From the NCBI GenBank assembly GCA_002292815.1, contig DBBX01000028.1, positions 179,621 to 205,770 of the forward strand: 26,150 nucleotides of DNA, read 5' to 3'. The translations under genes and the position numbers were made by a program. Shown one piece after another: positions 1-8,485 of this stretch. The notes below the pieces were generated by a model. It did not search any database. It was given only the letters and a program-made list of their open reading frames with translations, and was not told the DNA's origin. Numbering within the stretch: position 1 is the first letter of the stretch; each line of letters begins with the position of its first letter. This DNA comes from Thiotrichaceae bacterium UBA973. Lineage in GTDB: Bacteria > Pseudomonadota > Gammaproteobacteria > Eutrophobiales > Eutrophobiaceae.

Positions 1-1
1 G

Positions 2-1384
2 AATGATGTTCAAAAAACATTAGATCAACTGATACTCCCATCAATTGATCAGGCTGATCTTTATTTTCAATCCTCTCATTCAGAATCGTGGGTACTAGAA
101 GACGGTATTGTCAGAGAAGGTTCCTTCAATATTGATCAAGGCGTTGGCGTTCGTGCCATCAGCGGAGAAAAAACCGGTTTTGCCTATTCAGATGAGATTG
201 TATTGCCAGCACTAACTCAGGCAGCGACTGCAGCACGATCAATTGCCAGCCATGGTGACAATGGTCAATTACAAGCATGGCACAAAACAACCACACCTAT
301 TCTCTATAGTGAGAACGACCCTCTAAACTCAGTCACAACTGAAGAAAAAATCAATTTATTAAAACAACTTGATCAAACTGCGCGACAAAAAGATCCTCGC
401 GTTAAGCAAGTCATGATTGGTTTAACCGGTTCTCAATCGACCATATTGGTTGCCAATAGTGATGGCATGCTAAGTGGCGATGTCAGACCCCTGATCCGTC
501 TTAATATTAATGTCATAGTGGAAGAAGATGGTCGTATTGAAAAAGGTGGTTCTGGTGGAGGCGGTCGTTTTGGATACGAATACTTTTTAAATGATGACAT
601 GGCGATGTCATATGTTGATGAAGCCATTGAACAAGCATTAATTAATCTTAAAGCTGATGCAGCACCGGCAGGCATGATGCCCGTTGTACTTGGATCGGGA
701 TGGCCAGGTATTCTTTTACATGAAGCTATTGGGCATGGATTAGAAGGTGACTTTAACCGTAAGGAAACATCCGCATTCTCTGGCCGAATTGGCGAGCGTG
801 TTGCATCCGCTGAAGTTACTGTTGTTGATGATGGCACCATAGAAAATCGACGCGGTTCTTTGAATGTTGATGATGAAGGGACGCCGACATCTTCGACGAC
901 CTTAATCGAACGCGGAATACTAAAAACTTATATGCAAGATAAACATAATGCGCGACTAATGGGTGTTACTCCTACCGGGAATGGTCGTCGCGAATCTTAT
1001 GCTCATTTACCCATGCCACGGATGACAAATACCTATATGTTGGGTGGTATCCATGACCCGGGAGAGATCATTGCCTCAGTCGATAAAGGCATCTATGCGG
1101 TGCAGTTTGGTGGTGGCCAGGTTGACATAACCAATGGCAAGTTCGTATTTAGTGCCAGCCAGGCATACAAAATCGAAAACGGTAAAGTCACGACACCGAT
1201 CAAAGGTGCAACGATCATTGGTAATGGCCCTGACGTATTAACCCGTGTGACGATGGTCGGCAACGATATGGCGCTTGATTCTGGCATTGGTACTTGCGGT
1301 AAAGATGGTCAATCCGTTCCGGTCGGCGTTGGGCAACCCACAATCAGAATCGATGATATTACCGTCGGCGGCACCAACGTTTAG
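2..1384 (+). CDS. tldD: TldD metalloprotease, 5'-truncated by the window edge
   Basis: TldD is the zinc-dependent protease subunit of the cytoplasmic TldD/TldE(PmbA) complex, which degrades unfolded peptides and matures some peptide natural products. The open frame runs from base 2 with no upstream stop, so the true start lies before the window; 460 codons are visible against about 480 in E. coli TldD, so only about 20 residues are missing. The metal-binding motif HEAIGH is at visible residues 240-245, followed by GLEGD, and the N-terminal part (SWVLEDGIVREGS, then QGVGVRAISGEKTGFAYSD) is typical of the family. A TTG at 203 is internal and would cut off the conserved N-terminal domain, so I reject it as a start. 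The gene converges on the MFS gene 36 bases downstream; no clear terminator hairpin is seen between them. Partner tldE/pmbA is not in the window. Identification is firm. Confidence 0.95.
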   Translation, partial: NDVQKTLDQLILPSIDQADLYFQSSHSESWVLEDGIVREGSFNIDQGVGVRAISGEKTGFAYSDEIVLPALTQAATAARSIASHGDNGQLQAWHKTTTPILYSENDPLNSVTTEEKINLLKQLDQTARQKDPRVKQVMIGLTGSQSTILVANSDGMLSGDVRPLIRLNINVIVEEDGRIEKGGSGGGGRFGYEYFLNDDMAMSYVDEAIEQALINLKADAAPAGMMPVVLGSGWPGILLHEAIGHGLEGDFNRKETSAFSGRIGERVASAEVTVVDDGTIENRRGSLNVDDEGTPTSSTTLIERGILKTYMQDKHNARLMGVTPTGNGRRESYAHLPMPRMTNTYMLGGIHDPGEIIASVDKGIYAVQFGGGQVDITNGKFVFSASQAYKIENGKVTTPIKGATIIGNGPDVLTRVTMVGNDMALDSGIGTCGKDGQSVPVGVGQPTIRIDDITVGGTNV

Positions 1385-1420
1385 TTTTTCACATATAAAC
1401 TAATCAATTAAAAAATCAGA

Positions 1421-2569
1421 TTAATTATCTTTTAATCCAAACCAGGCAATAATGATTCCGATCGCACTCAAAACAGCAGCAAAGAGAAAGGTCTGCATGG
1501 AACCAACGGAATCCCAGAGATAGCCACTGATTAAACTACCCAATGCTAATCCTGCACCAAAGCTGACACTACTATAGAGAGCTTGACCTCGTCCCTGGTG
1601 AGAGCCTTTAAATTCACGATGAATATATTGAATCGCTACGGCATGATAAATTCCAAACGTAGCAGCATGCAGGCATTGCGCAGATAATAATATAAAGACA
1701 TTGTCCACAAAAAACGCGATCAATAACCAACGCAGCGTCGCTGACATCACTGTTAAAATCATCAGCTTTCGTAATCCGAAACGACCGATCACTTTATGTA
1801 TGAAGACATAAATAATAACTTCTGCCAAAACACCCAAGGCCCAACATGTGCCAATAAAACTATTTGAATAACCATGCTCTTCAAGGTAGATAGAAAAAAA
1901 GGTGTAATACGGACCATGGCCCGCCTGGATCAGAAAACACACCGCCATTAAAGCAATGACATGTGGTTTAAATAAAATAGCCTTAAATGTTGAGTCGTTA
2001 AATTTTTCATGAGATGAATGGACTTCAGGAATAAATAAACTATGAATCCAAACCAGTGCCATTGAAAAAATAACGATGGGTAATAAATAATCTATGGGGT
2101 AATAATCAAAAAATTTACCTAACGCTAATACGGCAATAATAAAACTGATCGAGCCCCATATTCGCACAACGGTATAACTATCACTTTCCTCACCAAGGTG
2201 GGATAAGGTTGTGGCTTCAACTTGAGGTAATGCGGCACTCCAGAAAATTGAAAACACAAATAAAATGATAAACAGCGACCAAAAATCCTGAAAAAATAAA
2301 ACCAGAGAAAACGATAACATAGAGAAGAGCGAAGTATAACGAATCACCTGCATACGCTTGTCCGTATGGTCGACTACCCAACCCCATATAAATGACGAAA
2401 AGATCTTTGTTACGACAACTATCGCAGACAGAATCCCAATTGCCTCTGCATTCATCCCTAACGATTTAAGATACAGAGACCAATACGGCATGAAACCGCC
2501 GATGGTAAGAAAGAAAAGGAAATAAAAACCGGACAGTCGCCAGTAAGGCAGACCGTCGACTTTAATCAT
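1421..2569 (-). CDS. MFS transporter, HcaT/3-phenylpropionate-like family
   Basis: A 382-residue inner-membrane protein with about 12 hydrophobic segments, the expected size for a major facilitator permease. The N-terminus (YWRLSGFYFLFFLTIGGFMPYW) and the loop between helices 2 and 3 (WGWVVDHTDKR) resemble the MFS_1-like group that includes E. coli HcaT, a putative 3-phenylpropionate transporter. The substrate cannot be read from the sequence, and the HcaT name reflects family resemblance only. Its start overlaps the aroC stop by one base (TAATG), so it is almost certainly co-transcribed and translationally coupled with aroC. From memory, an MFS gene directly downstream of aroC also occurs in pseudomonads, so this pairing is probably old. 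Whether it exports or imports an aromatic compound is inference from the aroC link. Confidence 0.85.
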   Translation of the reverse strand: MIKVDGLPYWRLSGFYFLFFLTIGGFMPYWSLYLKSLGMNAEAIGILSAIVVVTKIFSSFIWGWVVDHTDKRMQVIRYTSLFSMLSFSLVLFFQDFWSLFIILFVFSIFWSAALPQVEATTLSHLGEESDSYTVVRIWGSISFIIAVLALGKFFDYYPIDYLLPIVIFSMALVWIHSLFIPEVHSSHEKFNDSTFKAILFKPHVIALMAVCFLIQAGHGPYYTFFSIYLEEHGYSNSFIGTCWALGVLAEVIIYVFIHKVIGRFGLRKLMILTVMSATLRWLLIAFFVDNVFILLSAQCLHAATFGIYHAVAIQYIHREFKGSHQGRGQALYSSVSFGAGLALGSLISGYLWDSVGSMQTFLFAAVLSAIGIIIAWFGLKDN

Positions 2570-3666
2570 TATTTACTGGAAGGTACGACAGGTGTTTCTG
2601 ACTGGACATCTGCATTTTGCGCACGATGTCGAAGGACATGATCGATTAATACTAATGCCAACATCGCTTCGGCAATCGGCGTTGCCCGAATACCAACGCA
2701 GGGGTCATGGCGACCTTTGGTAACGACTTCAGCCGGTTGTCCTGTTTTATCAATGGTATCGCCAGGCAAGCGAATACTGGATGTGGGTTTCAAGGCCATA
2801 CTCACCAAAACATCTTGCCCTGATGAAATGCCGCCAAGTACACCGCCGGCATTGTTACCGACAAAACCTTCTGGTGTCATTTCATCTCTGTGATGCGTAC
2901 CTTTATGTTCAACCGATTCAAAGCCCGCACCTATCTCTACACCCTTAACGGCATTAATACTCATCATCGCCTTGGCGATATCAGCATCGAGACGATCAAA
3001 GATGGGCTCGCCTAATCCAACCGGAACATTTTCAGCAACGACATTGATACGCGCACCGATAGACTCACCCTCTTTACGCAATGCATCCATATAATTATCT
3101 AGTTCAGAAACGCGTCCCGGATCAGGACAAAAGAACGCATTATTTTCCACTTCATCCCAATCTTTATGTTCTATCTTTAATGGGCCGATTTGTGCAAGAT
3201 AACCACGAATCGTTATGCCAAATTTTTCTTTTAAATATTTCTTGGCAATCCCACCAGCGGCAACACGCATGCATGTCTCACGCGCAGAGGAACGACCGCC
3301 ACCCCGATAGTCACGAATCCCATATTTTTGTTGGTAGGTATAATCTGCATGCCCCGGACGAAACATGTCTTTAATATTGCCATAGTCTTTTGATTTCTGA
3401 TCTTCGTTTTCAATCAGGAGACCAATAGGTGTACCTGTCGTCACACCCTCAAACACACCAGACATTATCTTGACTGTATCCGACTCCTTACGTTGGGTCA
3501 CATGACGTGATTTACCGGGTTTGCGCCGATCCAGATCATGTTGCATATCAGCTTCAGATAAAGTCATTCCCGGTGGACAGCCATCCACAATACAAATGAG
3601 CGCAGGGCCGTGGCTTTCGCCGGCACTGGTGATAGTAAATAGTTTTCCGAATGTATTTCCTGACAT
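2569..3666 (-). CDS. aroC: Chorismate synthase
   Basis: Catalyses the last shikimate-pathway step, converting 5-enolpyruvylshikimate-3-phosphate to chorismate with reduced FMN as cofactor, in the cytoplasm. The protein is 365 residues, close to the 361 of E. coli AroC. Family signatures are visible: SAGESHG at 14-20, RPGHADYTY at 103-111 and GGGRSSARET at 122-131. The C-terminal half carries AGGVLGGISSGQ and the conserved VGIRATPIAEAML segment. The ATG start places the conserved GNTFGKLFTITSAGESHG stretch at the N-terminus as in homologues; no strong Shine-Dalgarno sequence precedes it. It is followed with a one-base overlap by the MFS gene and is divergent from the thioredoxin-like gene across 77 bases. 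prmB, often its neighbour in gammaproteobacteria, lies about 13 kb away on the same strand. Confidence 0.98.
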   Translation of the reverse strand: MSGNTFGKLFTITSAGESHGPALICIVDGCPPGMTLSEADMQHDLDRRKPGKSRHVTQRKESDTVKIMSGVFEGVTTGTPIGLLIENEDQKSKDYGNIKDMFRPGHADYTYQQKYGIRDYRGGGRSSARETCMRVAAGGIAKKYLKEKFGITIRGYLAQIGPLKIEHKDWDEVENNAFFCPDPGRVSELDNYMDALRKEGESIGARINVVAENVPVGLGEPIFDRLDADIAKAMMSINAVKGVEIGAGFESVEHKGTHHRDEMTPEGFVGNNAGGVLGGISSGQDVLVSMALKPTSSIRLPGDTIDKTGQPAEVVTKGRHDPCVGIRATPIAEAMLALVLIDHVLRHRAQNADVQSETPVVPSSK

Positions 3667-3743
3667 GGCGCGCTATTGTATACGGGAACGCCGATGTCGT
3701 CATGTTGAACTCAACGGTAATTTAATGTTTCAAATTCATACCT

Positions 3744-4280
3744 ATGCGACCTAAACTAGATAACATGGTACGTCCTATCCTAATTACGCTTATTCTGCTG
3801 ATATCACTATCGGCAAATGCCAATCCGCCCGATATGCGTCTGGTTAATATTTCCGGCACAGAAGAATCCTTGAGTAATCACATCGGTAAGGGACAATGGG
3901 TCGTGGTTAATATATGGAGTCCCACCTGCAGTGCCTGTGTGATCGAATTACCACAGATCAAAAAATTCATCGCTCGCAATCCGGAAATACCGATGCTGGG
4001 TGTAACACTGGATTTTCCCAGCTTTGCCTATGGCAAGATGGATATCCTGCGAGATTTCGTAAAACGAAACCCACTCGACTATCCCCTATTTCTGGCCGAT
4101 ATCGATCTAGCATCCGAATTAATCGGACGACGATTGACGGGTATTCCTTCAATAGCGATATTTCATCCTGATGGACGTGCACTCGTCACTTGGCCGGGGG
4201 TAGTTGAGATTGATGAAATAGAAAAATATATTGCGAATTATAAAGAGGAAGATGACCCACTATCCGATGGCTTTAATTAA
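3744..4280 (+). CDS. Periplasmic thioredoxin-like (TlpA/ResA-type) protein
   Basis: A 178-residue thioredoxin-fold protein with an N-terminal hydrophobic signal segment (PILITLILLISLSANA), so it probably acts in the periplasm. The active-site motif is C62-S-A-C65, preceded by NIWSPT, and the cis-proline loop is GIPSIAIF. The size and layout fit TlpA/ResA/SoxW-type thiol-disulfide oxidoreductases. An alternative start at 3765 (MVRPILIT) gives 171 residues with a compact signal peptide and is equally plausible; neither start has a clear ribosome binding site. The gene sits between aroC (divergent) and the SoxD-like cytochrome gene (convergent, 23 bases apart). Thioredoxins of this type are found in sox clusters, where they keep the carrier thiol reduced, and also in cytochrome c maturation. 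Either role is inference here. Confidence 0.85.
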   Translation: MRPKLDNMVRPILITLILLISLSANANPPDMRLVNISGTEESLSNHIGKGQWVVVNIWSPTCSACVIELPQIKKFIARNPEIPMLGVTLDFPSFAYGKMDILRDFVKRNPLDYPLFLADIDLASELIGRRLTGIPSIAIFHPDGRALVTWPGVVEIDEIEKYIANYKEEDDPLSDGFN

Positions 4281-4303
4281 ATATTTCAATACTTAATCAA
4301 TCT

Positions 4304-4849
4304 TTACTTGGACGTCTCTTCCTCATAAACATTGATAAACCCATCTTCATTTGGCATCTTCACTTTAGGTAACGTTACCGCATCCATTACATCATCCTCA
4401 CCGATAAGATTATTCAGAAACAATAGATAGGCAGTAACGGCATAAACTTCATTATCATTTAATGAACCTGGGGCGGTCATCGGCATGGAGCGTCGTACCA
4501 CATCAAACACGGTTGTGGCATAAGGCCAGTAACTACCAATAGTTTTTTCTGGATACTCACTGGTTAATCCCATTTGTGCCCCAGCAAGTTGATCACCCGT
4601 AGCAGTACCTAATCCATTCTCGCCATGACAGGCTATACATTTATTCTTGTAGAGTGCTTTACCATCTTTAACATTACCCTCACCTTTAGGCAGCCCTTCT
4701 CCATCAGGAAAAACACTGATATCCCATGCGGCTATTTCTTCAGGCGAGATAGCATGACCCAGACCCGGGCCATGGGGTGGTTCAGCGGATAAATGATTAA
4801 TCCCAACCGCTATCAATACTGATATCAGAATCTGTCGTTTCATTTTCAT
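4304..4849 (-). CDS. Monoheme c-type cytochrome, SoxD-like subunit
   Basis: A 181-residue exported cytochrome c, the probable electron acceptor of the molybdoenzyme encoded just upstream. The N-terminal signal segment is ILISVLIAVGINHLSA. The single heme motif CIACH is at 71-75 and the likely distal methionine is in RRSMPMTAPGSL. The stretch YWPYATTVFDVVRRSMPMTA is characteristic of SoxD. Canonical SoxD is a longer two-heme protein, so this is a short one-heme version. I chose the ATG at 4849 (MKMKRQ) because it gives a normal signal peptide; the ATG at 4843 is also possible, and the frame open to 4972 would put about 40 unrelated residues in front. The start overlaps the end of the soxC-like gene by 53 bases in another frame. 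A SorB-like sulfite dehydrogenase cytochrome is the main alternative. Confidence 0.85.
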   Translation of the reverse strand: MKMKRQILISVLIAVGINHLSAEPPHGPGLGHAISPEEIAAWDISVFPDGEGLPKGEGNVKDGKALYKNKCIACHGENGLGTATGDQLAGAQMGLTSEYPEKTIGSYWPYATTVFDVVRRSMPMTAPGSLNDNEVYAVTAYLLFLNNLIGEDDVMDAVTLPKVKMPNEDGFINVYEEETSK

Positions 4850-6155
4850 TCTTGTCATAGACATGTGAGACAAAACCATCGCTATCGACATGCCAATTGG
4901 TGATCGCGTTGTAGTGAAAAAAACCGTGACGTCCACGTTGCTTAACAAGCTCCGTCCGTTCTGGCTGAACATATCCCGTTTCGTCTATTGCACGACTCTT
5001 TAATACAGCCGGTTTGCCATTCCAGTGCCAGGGCAAACGAAACCGGGTAAAGGCACGATCGAGGACAGGTTCTTGTAATTCAGCTTCCGCCCATGTTTCA
5101 CCGCCATCCGCAGAAACTTCAACCTTGCTGATTTTACCGCGCCCAGTCCAGGCCAACCCTGTGATTTGATAGAGACTCGGTTCTTTTAAAACCATATGTG
5201 CAGAAGGTGAAGTGATTAATGATTTTGCTTCTATAGGAAAGGTAAACATACGCGCCTTACCTGAGGGTTGTAATTCGGTATAACGTGATGTTTCATTACG
5301 TGCCATTACCGGGCGATTTGTCACCTTTAAGCGGCGTAACCATTTTACATTTAACACGCCTTCCCAACCCGGAACAATCAAGCGTAGAGGATAGCCATTT
5401 TCCGGTCGAATGCGTTCTCCATTTTGATACAAGGCAAGAAAGGCATCATCCAATGCCTTTTCAATGGGGATGGACATTTGCATAGCAAAGGCATCCGCAC
5501 CTTCCGCAACAAGCCATTTTGCTTTCTTTCTTAAACCAACTTCACCTAACAAGACTGAAAGCGGAACACCGGTCCATTCAGAACAAGAAGCCAATCCGTT
5601 AAAATAACCTGCTTCAGATTGGGAAGGTTGTTTATTCCAGCCCGCATTACTATTGCCACCACACTCTATGAAACAAATCTTTGAGTGCATTGGGTAACGC
5701 AGTAAATCATCGATACTAAATGTTAAGTCTTGCTTTACCAGTCCATGAATTAACAGGCGGTGTTTTTTGGGGTCGATCTGCGGCACGCCGTTGTGATGTC
5801 TTTCATAGTGCAAACCATTCGGCGTTATCGTGCCCTCCATCAGATGTAACGGCGTCCATGAAACACCATTACCGGGGACAGCCTCATTTTGTGTAGGGAA
5901 GCGTACAACATTACCTTCAAAAGAGGATGGCATGCCGTAAGTTGAAAAGGGTTTGCCCGGTACATGCATCCAGGGAGGATGTGCAGATTTGATTTTTGTT
6001 TCTGAATTTGTAGCTGCCAATGCAGTTGATGAAGCAATCGTTGAGATAGCACCAAACTGCAGACCTTTTTTGAGGAAGAGTCGTCGATCGAGTAAACCAT
6101 TCCCGGCAACCTGATGCTCTTGCAATGATAGACCGCTTTTACGACCATTTGTCAT
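4797..6155 (-). CDS. soxC: SoxC-like sulfane/sulfite dehydrogenase, molybdopterin subunit
   Basis: A periplasmic molybdenum enzyme of the sulfite oxidase family, closest in appearance to SoxC, which with SoxD oxidises the sulfane sulfur bound to SoxYZ. The N-terminus has a Tat signal: DRRLFLKKG followed by a hydrophobic stretch ending ALAA. The molybdenum ligand cysteine is in the conserved FIECGGNSNAGW segment. The C-terminal segment FHYNAITNWHVDSDGFVSHVY is typical of SoxC. The start is the ATG at 6155, because GAGGTG lies five bases before it; a GTG at 6161 is part of that Shine-Dalgarno sequence. This gives 452 residues. The 3' end overlaps the cytochrome gene by 53 bases, implying coupled expression. 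No soxXAB genes are in the window, so a stand-alone sulfite dehydrogenase role is also possible. Confidence 0.88.
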   Translation of the reverse strand: MTNGRKSGLSLQEHQVAGNGLLDRRLFLKKGLQFGAISTIASSTALAATNSETKIKSAHPPWMHVPGKPFSTYGMPSSFEGNVVRFPTQNEAVPGNGVSWTPLHLMEGTITPNGLHYERHHNGVPQIDPKKHRLLIHGLVKQDLTFSIDDLLRYPMHSKICFIECGGNSNAGWNKQPSQSEAGYFNGLASCSEWTGVPLSVLLGEVGLRKKAKWLVAEGADAFAMQMSIPIEKALDDAFLALYQNGERIRPENGYPLRLIVPGWEGVLNVKWLRRLKVTNRPVMARNETSRYTELQPSGKARMFTFPIEAKSLITSPSAHMVLKEPSLYQITGLAWTGRGKISKVEVSADGGETWAEAELQEPVLDRAFTRFRLPWHWNGKPAVLKSRAIDETGYVQPERTELVKQRGRHGFFHYNAITNWHVDSDGFVSHVYDKNENETTDSDISIDSGWD

Positions 6156-6379
6156 TATCACACCTCATTAATTATCTTAATCCTCTATATTCGTGCCTAC
6201 TCAAATCAGCCTCTCAAATAGTCATCAAGTTGCACAATAACCTATAAATCTCAACAGAAGAAATAACACCCCTTATATCAGCACCTCGTTTAAATACATG
6301 TTTTTACTACGGAGTGGTTATTTTTCTAAAAAGACAGTTACATTTGTTTCAATATGTATTGGTTTGTCACCTAAAAAGC

Positions 6380-6411
6380 TAATTATTTAAATGGGTCATT
6401 TTAAATAATTA
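6380..6411. promoter_or_regulatory. Near-perfect AT-rich inverted repeat
   Basis: The arms are TAATTATTTAAATG and CATTTTAAATAATTA around a GGT centre. The pairing is complete over 14 bases apart from one extra T in the right arm. It lies near the middle of a divergent intergenic region, about 170 bases from the plus-strand gene and 225 from the soxC-like gene. There is no following T tract suited to a terminator, so an operator or architectural site is more likely. The binding protein is unknown. Confidence 0.5.
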
Positions 6412-6488
6412 TATTACAAACATTATCGCTCCAGCATAAAAAACAATGAGCCTCCATTTTTGTCTTCTGATTATATTTTGAAAATCCA

Positions 6489-6519
6489 TTGGGTTAAACT
6501 GGTCTAATTCATTTATAAT
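6489..6519 (+). promoter_or_regulatory. Possible sigma-70 promoter for the hydroxylase-sulfotransferase gene
   Basis: TATAAT at 6514-6519 matches the -10 consensus exactly. The best -35 candidate, TTGGGT at 6489-6494, is 19 bases upstream, longer than the usual 17. It would start transcription about 55-60 bases before the ATG at 6584. In such AT-rich DNA a chance TATAAT is quite possible. Confidence 0.3.
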
Positions 6520-6583
6520 TATCAAATATATTAAGAAGTTACCTTGTACTTCATTTAATTTAAAAAATACTAAATAAAACGTT

Positions 6584-8467
6584 ATGAGACTTGAAACCCC
6601 ATTTTACAAATTACCATTACGCGTTGATGTTGAACAATTAGTAAACGAAGTAAATGGTTTTGCTGAAGATGAATGGCGCGCGCATCCACAACAGTTTGAA
6701 GGTAATTCTTCAATGATTTTGGTTTCTGCTAACGGACAAATCAATGACGACATGCATGGCCCAATGTTACCGACAGAAAAACTTAATCGCTGCCTTTATA
6801 TCAAACAGATTCTCGCCTCATTCAATACCGTTATCGGACGTTCTCGTCTGATGCGACTGAGCCCAAAAGCGACCGTTCCGATACACACGGATATCAATTA
6901 TTACTGGCGCGACAGATTCCGTATTCATGTTCCGATTGTGACCGACCCGTCTATTCGTTTTTGTTGTAACGGAAATGAAGTCAATATGGCAGCGGGTGAG
7001 GTCTGGGTATTTGATAATTGGCATAACCACACTGTGATAAACGATTCGGATGTGACCCGTATTCACTTAGTGGCGGATACCACCGGAACCTCTGCATTCT
7101 GGAATTTAATGGCGCAGTCAGAACGACCATTTGATAAAATTAATAGCGTTCAATCAAAGCCACATATGTTTGCATTTGACCCAGATGCATCACTTGTATT
7201 GAAAACAGAACTCCATAATGCCTCAGTCGTCATGCATCCGGGCGAATTGGAACTTTTAGTCAGGGAAATAGCCGATGATATGTTCGAATCAACGTCAGGT
7301 TCTCAAATCGGAAAGGTAGAATTTAAAGGTTTACTTGATGCATTGGTTTACGACTGGCGCTCAATATGGTCGATGCACAGCGACAATGAGTCTGGATGGA
7401 CAGAATATCAGCGTTTGAGAGCGGATATATTGAAGCGCGTAAGCTCCATCGACGAACCCCTACCTGTTGCTAGCAATGGAATGCCTGCGGCAACTATTCT
7501 CAATTCACGCCTCGGTGCAGCATTAAATCTACAACTAAAATCCAATGCACAAACTCAAATACCAATAACTGGCCAAGCATCACCCGCTAACATGAAAAAG
7601 AAAATATCAAGCTCATTTGATAGACCTATTTTTATAGTTGCCGGTCCTCGCTCCGGGAGCACCTTACTGTTTGAAACACTGGCGCGTAACCGTGAGCTCT
7701 GGACAATCGGCGGTGAAAGTCATCAGCTAATTGAAAGCATCGATGCATTAAACCCGGCAACACACGAATTTGATTCTAATGAATTAAAGGCTGCTGATGC
7801 ATCAGATGAAGTCATTATGACTTTGAGGCAGGCATTCCTTTCTCAATTGTTAGATACGAATGGACGTTCACTAAGCAGTTATGCTGCATCAGAAAGACCT
7901 GGAAAATTTCGCTTTTTGGAAAAAACACCGAAGAACGCATTACGAATACCTTTTATCAAAGCCGTGTTTCCTGGCGCAATGTTTATCTTTTTGCATCGCA
8001 GACCGCGTGAAAACATCAGCAGTATCATCGATGCCTGGCGCTCAGGGAAATTTATTACCTATCGAGGGCTACCTAGCTGGCAAGGCAAAGACTGGTCGTT
8101 ATTATTACCACCCGGTTGGCGTGCGTTAAATGGTGCTCCGCTAGAAAAAATTGCTGCTTTCCAATGGCATAGTGCCAACCAGAAAATACTGAATGAATTA
8201 ACACAGCTTAATGACAAAGACTGGACAAGTGTAAGTTATGAAACTTTTCTTGATGATCCGGTTGAGACGGCAAAAAAATTATGCACATTTGCTGACATTC
8301 CGTTTGGCCCTCGCATGCAAGCCCTAGCAGATGATCAATTACCCGAATCACGTCATACATTAACAACACCGGATCCAGATAAGTGGCGTAAAAATGAACG
8401 TGAGATTATGGCCGTGATCGCAGATGTCGAACCTCTGGCTAAACAATTAATGTTATTAAATAATTAG
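6584..8467 (+). CDS. Aspartyl/asparaginyl beta-hydroxylase-like and sulfotransferase fusion protein
   Basis: A 627-residue, apparently cytoplasmic two-domain protein. Residues about 30-165 resemble the aspartyl/asparaginyl beta-hydroxylase family of Fe(II)/2-oxoglutarate oxygenases: HTD at 101-103, RFRIHVPI at 111-118, the second histidine in WVFDNWHNHTV (141-151) and an arginine (R159) fit to bind 2-oxoglutarate. Residues about 345-620 form a sulfotransferase: the PAPS 5'-phosphosulfate loop GPRSGSTLL at 354-362 and the 3'-phosphate motif LHRRPRENISSI at 470-481. The middle 200-340 is unassigned. No signal peptide or transmembrane segment is seen. A start without a clear ribosome binding site lies 429 bases from the divergent soxC-like gene. 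It heads a plus-strand set with the IalB-like and TPR-glycosyltransferase genes. Substrate unknown; a protein or small molecule that is both hydroxylated and sulfated is inference. Confidence 0.85.
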   Translation: MRLETPFYKLPLRVDVEQLVNEVNGFAEDEWRAHPQQFEGNSSMILVSANGQINDDMHGPMLPTEKLNRCLYIKQILASFNTVIGRSRLMRLSPKATVPIHTDINYYWRDRFRIHVPIVTDPSIRFCCNGNEVNMAAGEVWVFDNWHNHTVINDSDVTRIHLVADTTGTSAFWNLMAQSERPFDKINSVQSKPHMFAFDPDASLVLKTELHNASVVMHPGELELLVREIADDMFESTSGSQIGKVEFKGLLDALVYDWRSIWSMHSDNESGWTEYQRLRADILKRVSSIDEPLPVASNGMPAATILNSRLGAALNLQLKSNAQTQIPITGQASPANMKKKISSSFDRPIFIVAGPRSGSTLLFETLARNRELWTIGGESHQLIESIDALNPATHEFDSNELKAADASDEVIMTLRQAFLSQLLDTNGRSLSSYAASERPGKFRFLEKTPKNALRIPFIKAVFPGAMFIFLHRRPRENISSIIDAWRSGKFITYRGLPSWQGKDWSLLLPPGWRALNGAPLEKIAAFQWHSANQKILNELTQLNDKDWTSVSYETFLDDPVETAKKLCTFADIPFGPRMQALADDQLPESRHTLTTPDPDKWRKNEREIMAVIADVEPLAKQLMLLNN

Positions 8468-8485
8468 ATTAAGGGTCATCTTTTC

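Larger units (their letters stand above)
6156..6583. other. AT-rich divergent intergenic region
   Basis: About 430 bases between the divergent soxC-like gene and the hydroxylase-sulfotransferase gene. I find no convincing coding frame or RNA gene. It contains the soxC ribosome binding site at its left end, a long AT-rich palindrome at 6380-6411 and a weak sigma-70-like promoter at 6489-6519. It must hold promoters for both flanking genes. Confidence 0.6.

Noticed and set aside
433..840. Antisense open frame within tldD, and similar frames opposite aroC, htpG, the adhesin and other genes
   Set aside because: They lie entirely over well-identified genes, have no family resemblance and show the low-complexity Ser/Pro/Arg pattern of shadow frames.
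203..1384. TldD starting at the TTG at 203
   Set aside because: The frame is open to the window edge and the upstream codons encode the conserved TldD N-terminal region, so the gene is truncated by the window rather than starting here.
1385..1420. Terminator between tldD and the MFS gene
   Set aside because: Only a weak five-base repeat (TAATC / GATTA) with a 13-base loop is visible, too weak to call.
4850..4972. Longer cytochrome c frame starting at 4972
   Set aside because: It would add about 40 residues unlike any signal peptide and lies fully inside the conserved C-terminal part of the SoxC-like gene.
6156..6161. GTG at 6161 as the soxC start
   Set aside because: The GTG overlaps the Shine-Dalgarno sequence GAGGTG, which is ideally spaced for the ATG at 6155.
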